Positions 21,492 to 31,860 are shown, counted from the first letter of the stretch. The stretch: DNA of 64,000 bases from Sipunculus nudus (GCA_026874595.1 CM049310.1:50035058-50099057); one strand, 5' to 3'. Made by a program: numbers and translations. Notes: generated by a model from the letters alone, not told the origin.

Positions 21492-24400
21492 CTGCAATTA
21501 AAATCATAATATGATTGTTTTACTGACATGTGGAAAATAGGAAATGCTTTACTGTACCTGCTCATGGGCAAACTACATCAATCTTTTATATCAAATCATG
21601 GACAAGTGCAAAATATGATACTGTCTGCTACTACATAAAATACACTGAATAAATAAAGCATATAGCTAAAAATAGCAACTACAGCTAACTGCATAGATCA
21701 AGATAATTTCTCTACCAGTAGCCATCATTTTGCTGTTATAATTAAATGCAAAACATCTCATTTAACCCTAATAAAACATGAATGTAACAGGATAAAGCTA
21801 TAACTGATTGTCCCAATACGACTTACCTGTGGAACACGCAGGCCTTCCATGACAGCTGCAAATCCAAACAGATTTCCCAGACTGCCTTGCAGCTCTGCAG
21901 CGATTGATATCCACTGCTTCAGCATCTTGGCACGATCTTGATACTTGGTACACACCAGGATTGTGAGCGCGACAAACAACTTCAGACAGTAATACCTGTG
22001 AACATATATGAACATTTTTTTCTACTGCAGAAATTTCTTTTAAAAAAAGAAAACCAGCTTGGAAAGCAATTACAGAACATACACCTCAACAACACTCAAA
22101 AACTAAATAAACTGCTCACATCAAAAACATATTGGATCTTTACTTAACAATACCTCCCTGAAATTAAATCTTTGTTGGTGGGAGTAACTAGGGCCCCATG
22201 GGTCTCAACGCTCAGCTAAATTTGTCTATAAGGATATGTTTATGAGCTTTTTCAAAATATTGGTCCTGTGATCAGTTTGAAGCAAACCTGTCTACCCAAA
22301 CTGGAGTTATCATCCATAAACTAATTTGTGAATGGACGGGCCTTGTGACCTTTGACTTAGTGACCCCAAAATCAAAAGGAACCTTCCTATATTGGCAGGT
22401 GTGCAACATGTGGAAGACGGATGGTTTGCCATGAAAAGTTTGGCTTAAAATGCATCCACAATTTTCTAAAATAGTGGGTCCTCTGACCTTGACCTTTGCT
22501 CTCATGACCCCAGAATCAGCATAGTTCTTACTTTAGTGGTGGGTCCTATATATCAAGTTTGAATTATTTCAACCCAAAATGGTGTTATGATCTGAAAACT
22601 ATTATGTGGATAGATGGCCCCATGACCTTGACCTTTCACCTGTGGCCCCAAAATCCTTCAGTTTCTTCCACTTCTGGCAATTGAGCAATATCTCGAAGAT
22701 GGAAGGTTTGGGATAGAAAGTTTGGCATAAAATACACCCACAATCTTTTTAGAAAAGTGGGTCTTGTGACCTTGACCTTTTACCTCATGAACCCAAAATC
22801 AAAACTATTCTTACATTATTGGTGGGTTATATAAGTCAAGATTGAAACCAACATATCAATCCAAGTTGGAGTTATCATTCAGAATCAAATATGTGGACAG
22901 ATGGCCCCTGTGACCTTGACCTTGTGACCACAAATCAATCAAGTTCTTCCTCTATTGGCTGGTCAGCTATATATGCAAGATGGAAGGTTTGGAACAAAAA
23001 GATTAGCCTACTATGCATCCACAATCTTTCTAAATAAGTGGGTCCTGTGACTTTGACCTCATGACCCCAAAATCAATAGAATTCTTGCATTAGAGGTTGG
23101 CCATATATAAGTCAAATTTGAAATCCAGATGTCAATCCAAACTGGAGTTATCATCACAAAACACATTTGACAGACATACAGAAAGACAAACAGAAGAACA
23201 GTGTGATTTGCATAGGGCATCTGCTTATTCAATGGGGTCCTAATAAACACACGAGGTTTCAGGACACAGTTGCGAATCTGTTAGTATCAATATAATTTAG
23301 AAGTCTCAAAATAAAGGAAACATTGGACCTATGGGTCACTGTGCTCAGCTGAAGTTTACCTTGAAGTAAAATCTAAAAATAAAATCAAATGGAGACAAAG
23401 TATGAGGGAAGAGGTAATATAGGCCATGGTCAGTTGATATGATTGGTTCGTATTAATGAGTCAGAAATTGTTGCAAATAATTTTTTGTTTTTGACCATGT
23501 GTTTCCTCAGGTTAAAACTGAAGCAAGTGAGCAGTTTGTGAACATAAGATCTATACTACTCCCATAATCATTGGTTAGCTTTTGATAAGCTGTCGACAGT
23601 TCAGCAGTTTACACATTTGTTCAATTAGATCTATAAAATGTAAACAGTTGCAATTTAACTAACGTCCCAAGTCCACAGGTGCAAGGACTTGACAAACAAA
23701 GCTGATCATTTTATCTCCCATTCTGCTGAGGCAGGAAATAAAATATGATGTTACAAATAGATCTAATTTTTTTATTAAACTAATTTTCTTTTCTGGACGC
23801 TTTTTTAAATTTAAAATTGAAACATTCATGATTTTTTAAATCATTAAACAAGTTATAATAATGTGAAGAGACCCATAAGATACACCTGCAATCATTGGAT
23901 GTGCCACCTCTATTCAACTATTGGATGTGAATATGAGTGATAGGATTCAGACACTGAAATGGTCCAAACAAAAATGTGATAACAGCTCCTTTAATATAAC
24001 AACGCCTGACATGAAGAAAACATAAAGATTTAAAGGGGCCTATTCCAATATCTGATGTCTATTAACAAAAGAAAATTCCTCCAACCTTTAACAAAACAGG
24101 CCAGAAAACCCCAATCCCACTGCATACAGGCTGCTCATTTTGTAAATATCCACATGTTTATAACATGTGGGGGGTTCCCAAAAAATAATTCAAACACATA
24201 TATGGCAGCAATTCAAAGGAACCAGTGTTTTGCAAAGGAAATTATGAAACTAGTGACATTTCAATGTCCACACAAATGCAACCAGCCACCTTATGTTACA
24301 TGATTTCTCGATTTGTCAACATTTCTGTTTTTACTAACAGCTTGAAGATAAACATGCCCATACACCAGTCACAGCGGCAATTATAACATTTCTTAACAGG

Positions 24401-27400
24401 AATTACCTAAGTTCATTAATAAGTACACAGAGTAGGCCAGAAAAGGTAGGTTAATAGCTGGCTTTAAGTATTCCGTTCATGTAACATGTTTACCAGAAAG
24501 AAAAAAAAATCACTGTGGAACACATTTACAGTGTTGCCAGTAAAAATCAATAAATGGTAACGCCAATTTGACCTGAAGGTCTGTTTATTTTGGGTTAAAG
24601 TGCTTCATTGAAGTACTGTGAAGGGTTTAAGAATAATGATCAGTAGTTGGTACATCCACTTCCTGGTCTGAGCTTATATAAAAGATTATACACAGCACAA
24701 ACACTATACCAGTATAGAGATCATGTGGCACCACATGTCTGGGTTTCCCAGGTTTAACAGCCAGGTAGACGAGCAGACTACAAATTACATTTTTATTCAT
24801 GTCAGTCTGTCTTTAACCCTTTACTGTTCAGACTTATGTTATAAACTTCAGACATATTCTGACACTAAATATTATTAACATTACAGATACTATCTCATTC
24901 AGCTTTCATGGTATCATTACAAAATTTCCAACTGTTGCTAAAGAGAATGTTTCCTTTATGTTAATAAAAATATTTAAAACTGAAAATAAATAGGCAAAAT
25001 GTTTTAGCTCAGAGATTCAAGCCATTTATTGGCTGTAGCACAAAATTACACTTCCAGAAAATTTAAAGGATATATTTTTTCATAGAATCTCTTATTTCCA
25101 TACAACTGCACATGAATGTTCTAAAATAAATTAGAAGAATCTTGAAAACCACATACCTTTCTAGAATATCTTTTCTCAGCTGTTTCCCCTGTGGTAAAGT
25201 GATGACCTCTAAACCACAGTTGACCCTGAGGCCAAGGTCACAACTTTGAAGCACCATAAGAAGGTCAAGGTCAATCCATGTGATATGTTCTGCAAGAAGC
25301 CTGGGGTTGCTGTCAAGCAGTAATAATTTAATAGTAGTCACAGCTGAATTGTCTAGAGGTTTGTTATTGGCAGGCAAGAACTCTGACGTGTACTCCTTAA
25401 TGTTAAAACAACTCATCTCTGTACCAGGCACAGTGACTAGATATGGCATATTGACATTTTCATCAGTTCTGTTGTGAGATGGCGGAACATCATAATTATC
25501 CAATTTTTCTGAGTTCTCCACCATTTCGTTACTCTGCGGGACGTCGTAGTCCTCTGGCTGACCTGGTTTCTCCGCTCTCATCTCTTTTCTTTGTCGACTA
25601 TAGATCTGTTCCTCCTCAGGACTGAACCCTGCACTAGACCACGACGTCACCTGAGAGTAATCAGAATAATCTCGCCCATCATCTTCCTCGTACAAATCCA
25701 AATTCCGCTTTTGCACGATGGGCTTTCTTTGCTGTTTGAGTAATTTCACAGACGGAATGCGACTAGGTTTTGGTGGGGGTTTAGACAAAAATGACTGATT
25801 ATTTTCAATACTTGCATCTGTTTTTTTAGTGCTGACCTTACTAGGCAAATCAGGTATTTGTTTATCGGTGGTATCAGCTGGTTTGCTGCCATTTTGAATG
25901 AGCGAGGAGTTTGTGTCCGTGACACTTGTTTCAACAGTTGTTGTCATGACAGGAGCAGGAGTAGCTGAGGAGGTCACATGACTTGTGTTGCTAGGTGATG
26001 ATTCTACATCGGAATACTGACCGCTGTTATTGGGAGTGTTCAGCTCAGCGTAACTTCCACCATAGTCATTCGTCAATGATTTCCCAAGACTAGAGGTCCT
26101 GCCAAGCATTGTGAGTGGGAGACTATCCCTCCGTTCTAAACTTGGCTTCACATTACCATTTTCACTATCATCAAGATCATCATCCATTGACAATAACGGC
26201 TGGCTCCCTGCACGTTTTGGTTTACGACCAAACCTTGGACTGTTGGTGGGTGACCCGGATGGTGCTGTACTCATACTCATCTGTAGAATGTTTGGCTGTG
26301 ATCGAGCGGAGTAAAGTCTCGAACCTTTCAGCTCGTCTTGTTTGTGTGCGTAAAAATCCAGCGGTCGGGTCCGATGTACTGGATGTTTGATGATCGCTCC
26401 TGATTTATATGATATGATCTTTCCAGTCTGTACATGGTAATTAATCAATGCCACCACGTCATCGAATGTCCTGTCTTCAAACTGATACCTGACCTTGGTG
26501 GTGGCATCAGACAACGTTAACATAGTACTGTTCACCATAAAATGTAAAGGGCCGCCTTTCCACAGGCACGTCAACACATATTCTCCCGGCTGGCTGATGG
26601 AATCACGGACCAGGAAATCGCCATCCTGAGTTAACAGTTTTTCTGCAGAGACTCTCTGTATACTCCCATGGTACCATACCTCGTGGGCCAGTGTTACCGG
26701 TGGTTTAAATATCCTGGACTTTGTGCGCTGACTGTCTGCAGATGCTGACTTTCCGACCTGCCGTTTCAGGCTCGCGTAGTCTGGAGTGCTGTCATAGCCA
26801 GGAGCCACTGACAAACTGTTGAAGAAAAGGTGGTTTGATTAAGAAAAAGGATTGAAGAAATTTGTATTTAGCCAATGGGCTATTTCAGCAAATTTAGCAT
26901 AGTACATTACATCGTGATAACTAATTTAGCCTGTGTCAAAACCATGTTTAAATGGCTGTAATAATGAAGAGAACAATGATTTATTAGGTGATTTAAATTC
27001 AAGATATAAGATCAGATATAGATTATGTTTATATGTTGGTCAACAAATAATTTGATAGAATTTATGATTCAAAGAATGCTAGACTGTTTTGTTGGGGCAA
27101 TACTTCACAGAATTCAGTCATTATACAATTCCTGATCTTAGGCATATATGGTACAAATTCACACATAAGCACTGAATTTAATTTAATTATTAAATAAAAA
27201 AAATACAAGAACCACAACTTACTGTTCCATAGAAGGCAAGTTGCCTGACAGTCTGGTCTTCTGTTCTGAAAAGATAAATAAAATACATACAAGATTTTAC
27301 ATGCTGACTAGATATGATATAGTGTCCAGCTAATTATTATATTTTCACAGAATTTTTTAAAAGATGAAATAAAGCCAGGGAATTTAGTACAATATTCTTC

Positions 27401-28886
27401 ATCACTAAACTGTCCTTTAGATTAATAACCCTCAATCATTTAAATAATGTCCACATTCACATTGGCTTGCCATACAACCCCCATACCCCCATTAATGATT
27501 GTAAACATTTAATCACCATTATATATCATTCACAGTCAGCTCAGCTGTATTTGTGTCATATCCCATGTGCAGCCATGTCATATGTGCATCACTTACTTTT
27601 TTCCCGTTTCTCCTTCAGTATGACCAGGCTGGAGCGGAGATGAGCACGGTGAGCGCTGTTCTTCACCCCCAGGTTTTTCAGATCCTGCTCGTTGAGGTGC
27701 AGCATGGCCTACATAAACAGGATCAGGAATACATTCACTAACCATAGTGGTTAAAATACAGGATGTGTCTAAACCCAAAGCTTGATCATAAAGAGTGAAA
27801 TCCTGCTATAACAACCACCTGTGCTAGCATGATGGTTGTGTTAGCAGAAAGTTTTTATAATGATAAACATTACTCCAAAAACATTGACATTAGACCAAAA
27901 ACAGTGGTCATCTTAGCAAGGTGGTAACTGAAGAAAGGTGGTGGTAATACGAGATTTCACAGTATTAATATAGGCGTCTCAGTTTGGCATATTTATGAAC
28001 CATAACCAAATTAAGAGAATCTCTGTTTTGGTTAAATACATGTAAGGGTAATAAAGCCATCATAAAACATTTAAATTTATGCCAAAAAATGACTCAAAAT
28101 ATTCAACATCTCCTGGAGAAAAATTGTTTATGTACAGCATATCATGTCTGATAACAAACCAGCATAATTTACAGTATCAGAGAAAACAGTCTTAACTATT
28201 TACCAATGTATTATATTACATATGGCTTATGAAAGCTGACTTCAGTTTTACACTTGATGTCCTGGTGCTGATAGGTCAACAGGGATACTGAGGAAATCTC
28301 ATGATATTGTGCAGTGAACACTAACAGACAGACAGCAGTTTTACATAATCTCTCTCTGCTGAGTAGCAGAGGAAAGCCCATGACATCCAGACATTTCTGT
28401 ACTAGAATTTCCTGGAGTACACAGAGAGACAAACAGACAGACTCACATACACATATGTACAGACAGACAGCAGTATTACCTGCACACTGTTGAACCAGTG
28501 GAACAGTGGCAGGTACTGTGGGAAGCCTATGGTATCCAGCCATTTTTAAACTGGGATGTACACAGCTAGACAGACAGAACACACATGTACAGACAGACAG
28601 CAGAATTAACTCCATACCACTGTCCTTTTGGAACACTATGGGAAGCCAATGGTAAACAGCCATTCTGGACACTGGGGATGTCCTTTGCTGGACAGACAGA
28701 CACATACTCACACATGTACAGACAGACAACAGTATTACCTCCACACCGCTGTACTGATGGAACAGTGGCAGGTACTGAGGGAAGCCCATGGTATCCAGCC
28801 ATTTCTGGACTGGGATGTGCTTGGCCATGGTGAAGTCGTCTTCCTCTTCGTCACTGTTGTTACCCAATCTCTCCTCACTCTCATAA
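20973..28886 (-). CDS. BCAR3: BCAR3/SH2D3-like NSP-family adaptor with N-terminal SAM domain, six exons, 5' end not found
   Basis: Exons in coding order are 28739-28886, 27597-27708, 27223-27265, 25157-26815, 21827-21995 and 20973-21491: 2,650 bp, 882 residues plus TAA. All introns are GT-AG and phases agree. Residues about 23-85 form a SAM domain and about 146-246 an SH2 domain with FLVRDS (Arg at about 171, the phosphotyrosine-binding arginine). The linker carries KPPPKPSRIPS (about 444) and YDVP motifs at about 524 and 542. About 569-882 is the RasGEF-like NSP domain (ITLPQGKQLRKDILER, GLRVPQIIRLKHSW, TEMHMCLMWGYKGVG). Known family members (BCAR3, SH2D3A, SH2D3C) bind Cas proteins through this degenerate GEF fold in adhesion and growth-factor signalling. 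Which vertebrate paralogue is closest cannot be told. The first visible codon follows an acceptor, so at least one 5' exon is missing. Confidence 0.88.
21492..21826 (-). other. Intron of BCAR3-like gene
   Basis: A 335-bp AT-rich intron with nothing recognised. Confidence 0.7.
21827..21995 (-). CDS. BCAR3: BCAR3-like exon 5 of window: NSP domain core
   Basis: The donor GTAAGT lies at 21826-21821 and the acceptor TTCACAG ends at 21996. The first base completes the split arginine of ILER; the exon then encodes YYCLKLFVALTILVCTKYQD, AAELQGSLGNLFGFAAVMEG and LRVPQ, the central RasGEF-like helices. The next exon joins in phase 0 to give LRVPQIIRLKHSW, parallel to the vertebrate LEMPQITRLEKTW. Confidence 0.92.
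21996..25156 (-). other. 3.2-kb intron with TGACCTTGACC repeat array
   Basis: The repeat at about 22,180-23,350 is listed separately. 23,350-25,156 is AT-rich. A + strand open frame at 24,055-24,303 has no recognisable product. No further exon was found, and none is needed because the flanking exons join collinearly with the family. Confidence 0.6.
22180..23350. repeat. Tandem repeat of about 140-bp units carrying TGACCTTGACC
   Basis: The core TGACCTTGACC or close variants occurs at about 22347, 22484, 22623, 22767, 22911 and 23046 (spacing 135-145 bp). Units alternate in flanking text, so the higher-order period is about 280 bp. Both edges show decayed copies of the CCCATGGGTC...GCTCAGCT terminal motif (about 22,191-22,217 and 23,332-23,353), both in the same orientation. 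Non-coding. A second array lies at 34,140-34,715. Confidence 0.8.
25157..26815 (-). CDS. BCAR3: BCAR3-like exon 4 of window: SH2 domain, linker, start of NSP domain
   Basis: A 1,659-bp exon. The acceptor CTTCAACAG ends at 26816 and the donor GTATGT lies at 25156-25151. It opens with LSVAPGYDSTPDYASLKRQ; the SH2 domain runs from VWYHGSIQRVSAEKLL to GAIIKHPV, with GDFLVRDS at its core. The linker is rich in Ser, Pro and Thr, with a basic KPPPKPSRIPS element and acidic YEEDDGRDYSDYS tyrosines, then two YDVP motifs. The end starts the NSP domain (EYTSEFLPANNKPLD ... LEVITLPQGKQLRKDILE). The split arginine is shared with the next exon. Confidence 0.95.
26816..27222 (-). other. Intron of BCAR3-like gene
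   Basis: A 407-bp AT-rich intron with nothing recognised. Confidence 0.7.
27223..27265 (-). CDS. BCAR3: BCAR3-like micro-exon (43 bp)
   Basis: The acceptor ATCTTTTCAG ends at 27266 and the donor GTAAGT lies at 27222-27217. It encodes QKTRLSGNLPSME with split codons at both ends (AA at the start, CA at the end). Joined to its neighbours it gives EKKQKTRLSGNLPSMEHLSV without a stop, linking the SAM and SH2 halves. Both splice sites and both phases fit, so it is probably real despite its size. Confidence 0.78.
27266..27596 (-). other. Intron of BCAR3-like gene
   Basis: A 331-bp intron with nothing recognised. Confidence 0.7.
27597..27708 (-). CDS. BCAR3: BCAR3-like exon 2 of window: second half of SAM domain
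   Basis: The acceptor TTTATGTAG ends at 27709 and the donor GTAAGT lies at 27596-27591. It encodes AMLHLNEQDLKNLGVKNSAH, then RAHLRSSLVILKEKREK. The LxHLxExDLKxLGV motif and the long C-terminal helix are characteristic of SAM domains. It ends with one base of a lysine codon. Confidence 0.9.
27797..27964. mobile_element. MITE-like element with GTGAAATC ends
   Basis: Left GTGAAATCCTGCTATAACAA with CCACC following; right in reverse complement GTGAAATCTCGTATTACCAC with CACC. It contains several GTGGT/ACCAC blocks. A relative is at 47,825-48,000 (AGTGAAATCATGAAATTACG with ACCACC). Confidence 0.5.
28335..28690 (-). pseudogene. Decayed tandem copies of the SAM exon
   Basis: Three blocks resemble the functional SAM exon and its donor. 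Copy at 28,483-28,553: in frame it reads IPV, stop, KWLDTIGFPQYLPLFHWF, and still ends in CAG followed by GTAATA. Copy at about 28,600-28,680: frame-shifted, with the donor GT lost (TTAATT). Copy at about 28,340-28,415: ILVQKCLDVMGFPLLL with no donor. The landmark CCAGCC (or variant) ends at 28800, 28661, 28541 and 28392, spacings of 139, 120 and 149 bp. The ACAGACAGACAGCAG stretches between copies are part of the duplicated unit. Confidence 0.75.
28739..28886 (-). CDS. BCAR3: BCAR3-like exon 1 of window: first half of SAM domain
   Basis: The acceptor TTATAACAG ends at 28887 and the donor GTAATA lies at 28738-28733. After one base of a split codon it reads YESEERLGNNSDEEEDDFTM, then AKHIPVQKWLDTMGFPQYLP and LFHQYSGVE. 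An in-frame ATG at 28828-28826 sits in ACCATGG, a strong initiation context, so a shorter protein could start here with MAKHIPVQKW. The acidic stretch upstream is open and follows a good acceptor, so a longer form from an unseen exon is more likely. The open frame runs on past the donor to 28,211, through the decayed copies. Confidence 0.85.
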
Positions 28887-31210
28887 CTGTTATAAAAGAA
28901 AACCTTTATGTAAATGATGTTACTCTTACTGTTGTTATGAGCACTGTGTATAAATTAAGGTCTAATCATCGTCAAAAATCATGAAAATTACATTTTTCTG
29001 AAAAACATCTGGTTTTATAGATGTTTGCTATATCTATCTTTTCACAAAAACACGTTCCTGGGGTTATATTGTATCAATTAGAAAAATAAGTATTTTAATT
29101 CAGATGTCAACCCCACGTGGGGTGCAAACATGACCAGCTGTCAGCTCGGCGAGAGTCAGCAGCGTGTAAGTTGCTTATTGGTTAACCATGCACTCGCGGT
29201 ATTAGGCAAATGGTTGATTGACAGGCGAGGGGTCAGTCAGCCGGGAAAGAGCTTATCTTTATTACCGGCACTTACTAATTGGCACTAATTAATACAAAGA
29301 CGTCCCCTCTATATGCCTAACCCAGAAGTAAACTGTACATTGTACTCCTCCAGTAGCTGAATAATGTCTATGTCACTGCCCTAAAATATGTAAGTGTCAC
29401 CCAATAATGGTCCTGGCACCAAGAATATACACAGAAATATGAATTTACCGATTGTTATTTCTGTAATATTGACCCTGTTATACACTATAACATTTTCTCC
29501 CAGGGTCCATCATTACATCGCCAAAACCATTACCGAATACATCGTTTCTTCTTCTATAATAAACACTATCTTCAAACTGAACGTCATGGGTCGAAGAAAA
29601 TAGAGTAGAATGAGCGAAGATAAAATTCGCTATTTGAATGAGAGACAGTCACATACTGCTGATCACAAGGTTCCCGTGTTGTTAGTGGAGGATGTAGATA
29701 AACGCCGAGGGTGGTGCAGCAATATGGGACTGCATTGCACGAATGAATTTTGTGAGAGGAACGCAGCACCAAGTTACACCTAAACGTCGCCTGCTAACAA
29801 ATTTTGCGAAGTGAACTGGCCAGAGTCTTAGCTATGACAGCGATCGCTAAAGGAAGAGCGGCCGCAGCACGATTTAGCACGTATATGACTGGTGTAAATA
29901 AATCTAATGAGAGAGAGAGATGTGTTGCTGTTAGCTATGTAGTCTCATATATAATTGTAAGGGGAAAGACAAGCTGTTAATTGGATTAGGGTATATGGTG
30001 GTCTGAATGAGAGCACAGAGTAAACAGAGTGATCATTCTAATCAGTCACTTCACACCTGACCCCTGCCCCAGCGCGGCAGCCCATGACCTGATTACCGAT
30101 GACCGACCCCTCGGACCAGTAAGCTCCGCCTACTTTAGTTTCTCCAGTTGTCATGATGCCTAATAAAATCCTTTTTTTAACATTGATAAACCATTAAATT
30201 TTATAATTTATATATTGAAACTGATTCTCATTCGAACATTTAGTGAAAAAATACAACTGTCACTTGTGCTTATATCCCTGTTTTCCACTCAAAACGAAAT
30301 TTCTCTTCCCAAACAGTTTTTGGCTGTTTTCTCAAAACAGTATTTCAGGAGACTGTACGGTTTAAGAGCAATATTTCTCAAAAACCATCAAATATAGAGT
30401 CTTCAAATTTTGCATATAGGAAAATCAACAAGTATTCTAAAATGCGTTTTTTTCTTTTTCCTATATCATTTTTAGTGTAGTAGAAATATGTTATTTAAAC
30501 GAAATAAATATTGTTAACATCACACATTTTTTTAAAATTTGAAATTCATTATGAAAAAAAGACAATAAATATAAAAAAAAAAAAAAACGCCTGGAGATAT
30601 TTGTATGTAGTTTCAAATGATACTATTTCCACATACATACCCTATGCCAATTTTGAGATATATCCAATTAAAAAAAATAATTTTAAATCATTTCAAGTTT
30701 TAAATTTTCAAAGTGGACACTGTTACACTTTTCAAATATATCTCATCTGATAGAGAATATTCTAAGGATTCTAAATATATATACATTACTGTGTCTAAAA
30801 TTATTATTAATATGAATTCTAAAGCTAAATTAAACCAAGGTTGTTTGATGATGATTAGACCTTAAAACATCATTTCAAATAATGATTCTCTAGGTCCTAT
30901 TTACACCTGATAACACAACCACCACAGTACCTAAAGAATAGTTGAGTATGGCGTCTTCTATTGGCTAAGTACTGACTAAGGATTTTGACACCAAAGAAAG
31001 GTTGTTGTGTTACTAAGTAATCATCAGATGAAAGTTTCCAATATGTCATGTGATGTTTACCTTTTTATGAGCTTATCTTAATTGTTTCTTTACTTCTGTC
31101 AGTATACATGTAATGATAACTAAGACCTCATAATACATTCTATTTATCATTATAACTGCCCAAGAAAGGTATCCATAAGAATATACTGGTATGCACACAA
31201 CGAAGGATAG
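28887..31210. other. Upstream of the SAM exon; CpG-enriched patches, no exon identified
   Basis: 29,100-29,290 and 29,690-30,130 are visibly richer in CpG than the rest (CTCGGCGAGAG, GCGGCCGC at about 29,860, CAGCGCGGCAGC at about 30,072). On the - strand they include an AACCAATAAG and a GGCGGAG box. This could be a promoter or first non-coding exon of the BCAR3-like gene, but no donor in the required phase was found. 30,130-31,210 is very AT-rich. Confidence 0.3.
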
Positions 31211-31214
31211 TAAG

Positions 31215-31375
31215 ACAAGAGCACTGCAAGATTGTATAATATGCCCGTTGTATGTCTTGTGCAGTGACCTCTGACCTAAAAAAATATGTGTGGATTTTGC
31301 AAAGAATTAAATTCTTGTGAAAAACTCTACTGGTATATAGTTATAATAAGTTTCATGAAAATCCATCAGATCTGG
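31215..31375 (+). repeat. Dispersed repeat, relative of 14,031-14,475
   Basis: It contains GTGACCTCTGACCT, ATATGTGTGGATTTTGCAAA and TTTCATGAAAATCCATCAGA, matching the reverse complement of the 14-kb repeat. A shorter relative (ATTAAAAATGTTTGGATTTT) lies at about 31,925. Confidence 0.55.
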
Positions 31376-31480
31376 GGACCTGGACAGTTTGGTGGTTAAA
31401 CACCAGGCTCTCTCCACTAGTGACCCCCCCCCCCCCCCCCCCCAATTCGATCCCCAGCATGGCTATAAGAGTGGGTTAAA
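31376..31480 (+). repeat. tRNA-derived SINE, 5' part, with a 20-bp poly-C
   Basis: GGGGACCTGGACAGTTTGGT, then GGTTAAACACC (A-box-like) and, after a C run at 31424-31443, ATTCGATCCCCAGC (B-box-like). The head matches the - strand SINE at 31,500-31,738. The matching 3' part in + orientation lies at 31,751-31,855. Confidence 0.6.
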
Positions 31481-31499
31481 TATATAAACTTTATATATA

Positions 31500-31738
31500 A
31501 ACTTATTTATTTTACATGGATTGTACAAATAGTTATTATAACTACTCGAGCACTCGCCATGGCTCCGGTGATGGCGTTCGGTAGTATGCAGAGGTGGAGG
31601 AAACCGGAATACACGGAGAAAACCACCGGCCTTAGACAGCAACTACAACCCACTCTCATAGCCACGCTGGGGATCGAACCCGGGTCGCCAGCAGAGAGAG
31701 CCAAGCGTTTTACCACTCAGCTGTCCAGGCCCCTGTCC
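31500..31738 (-). repeat. tRNA-derived SINE, reverse orientation
   Basis: Read on the - strand: GGGCCTGGACAGCTGAGTGG, A-box TGAGTGGTAAAACGC, B-box GGGTTCGATCCCC, a body with GGTGGTTTTCTCCGTGTATT then CCGGTTTCCTCC, and an AT-rich tail TGTAAAATAAATAAG. It is a retroposon, not a functional tRNA gene: the head does not fold into a complete cloverleaf with a paired acceptor stem and it continues into a SINE body. Confidence 0.75.
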
Positions 31739-31750
31739 AAGGCTGACCAC

Positions 31751-31860
31751 AGTTTCCTCCACCCCTGCAGACCACCACACATCATCATCTGAGCCATGTA
31801 GAGTTCGTAGCATTATTTATTATAACTAGCTGTACAATCCACATAAAATAAATAAATTTT
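31751..31860 (+). repeat. SINE 3' part, forward orientation
   Basis: TTTCCTCCACCCCTGCAGAC and GTACAATCCACATAAAATAA match the body and tail of the - strand SINE next to it, in opposite orientation. The two tails (31,500-31,540 and 31,817-31,855) form an inverted repeat of about 35 bp. Confidence 0.6.

Larger units (their letters stand above)
27709..28738 (-). other. Intron splitting the SAM domain; holds decayed SAM-exon copies and a MITE-like piece
   Basis: 28,335-28,690 contains three degenerate tandem copies of the neighbouring SAM exon (listed as a pseudogene feature). 27,797-27,964 has inverted ends (GTGAAATCCTGCTATAACAA versus TGTGAAATCTCGTATTACCA) typical of a small TIR element. The rest is AT-rich. 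Confidence 0.6.

Noticed and set aside
26111-26390. Open frames on the + strand opposite the large SH2 exon
   Set aside because: They lie antisense to a well-supported coding exon and are shadows of it.
28211-28738. Continuation of the SAM exon as genuine coding sequence
   Set aside because: The Val/Cys/Leu-rich text comes from CAGACA repeats and decayed exon copies, whereas splicing at 28,738 joins GVE to AMLHLNEQDL and completes a canonical SAM domain.
31640-31738. tRNA gene on the - strand (A-box and B-box present)
   Set aside because: It runs into a SINE body and tail, and acceptor-stem pairing is not evident; better explained as a tRNA-derived SINE.
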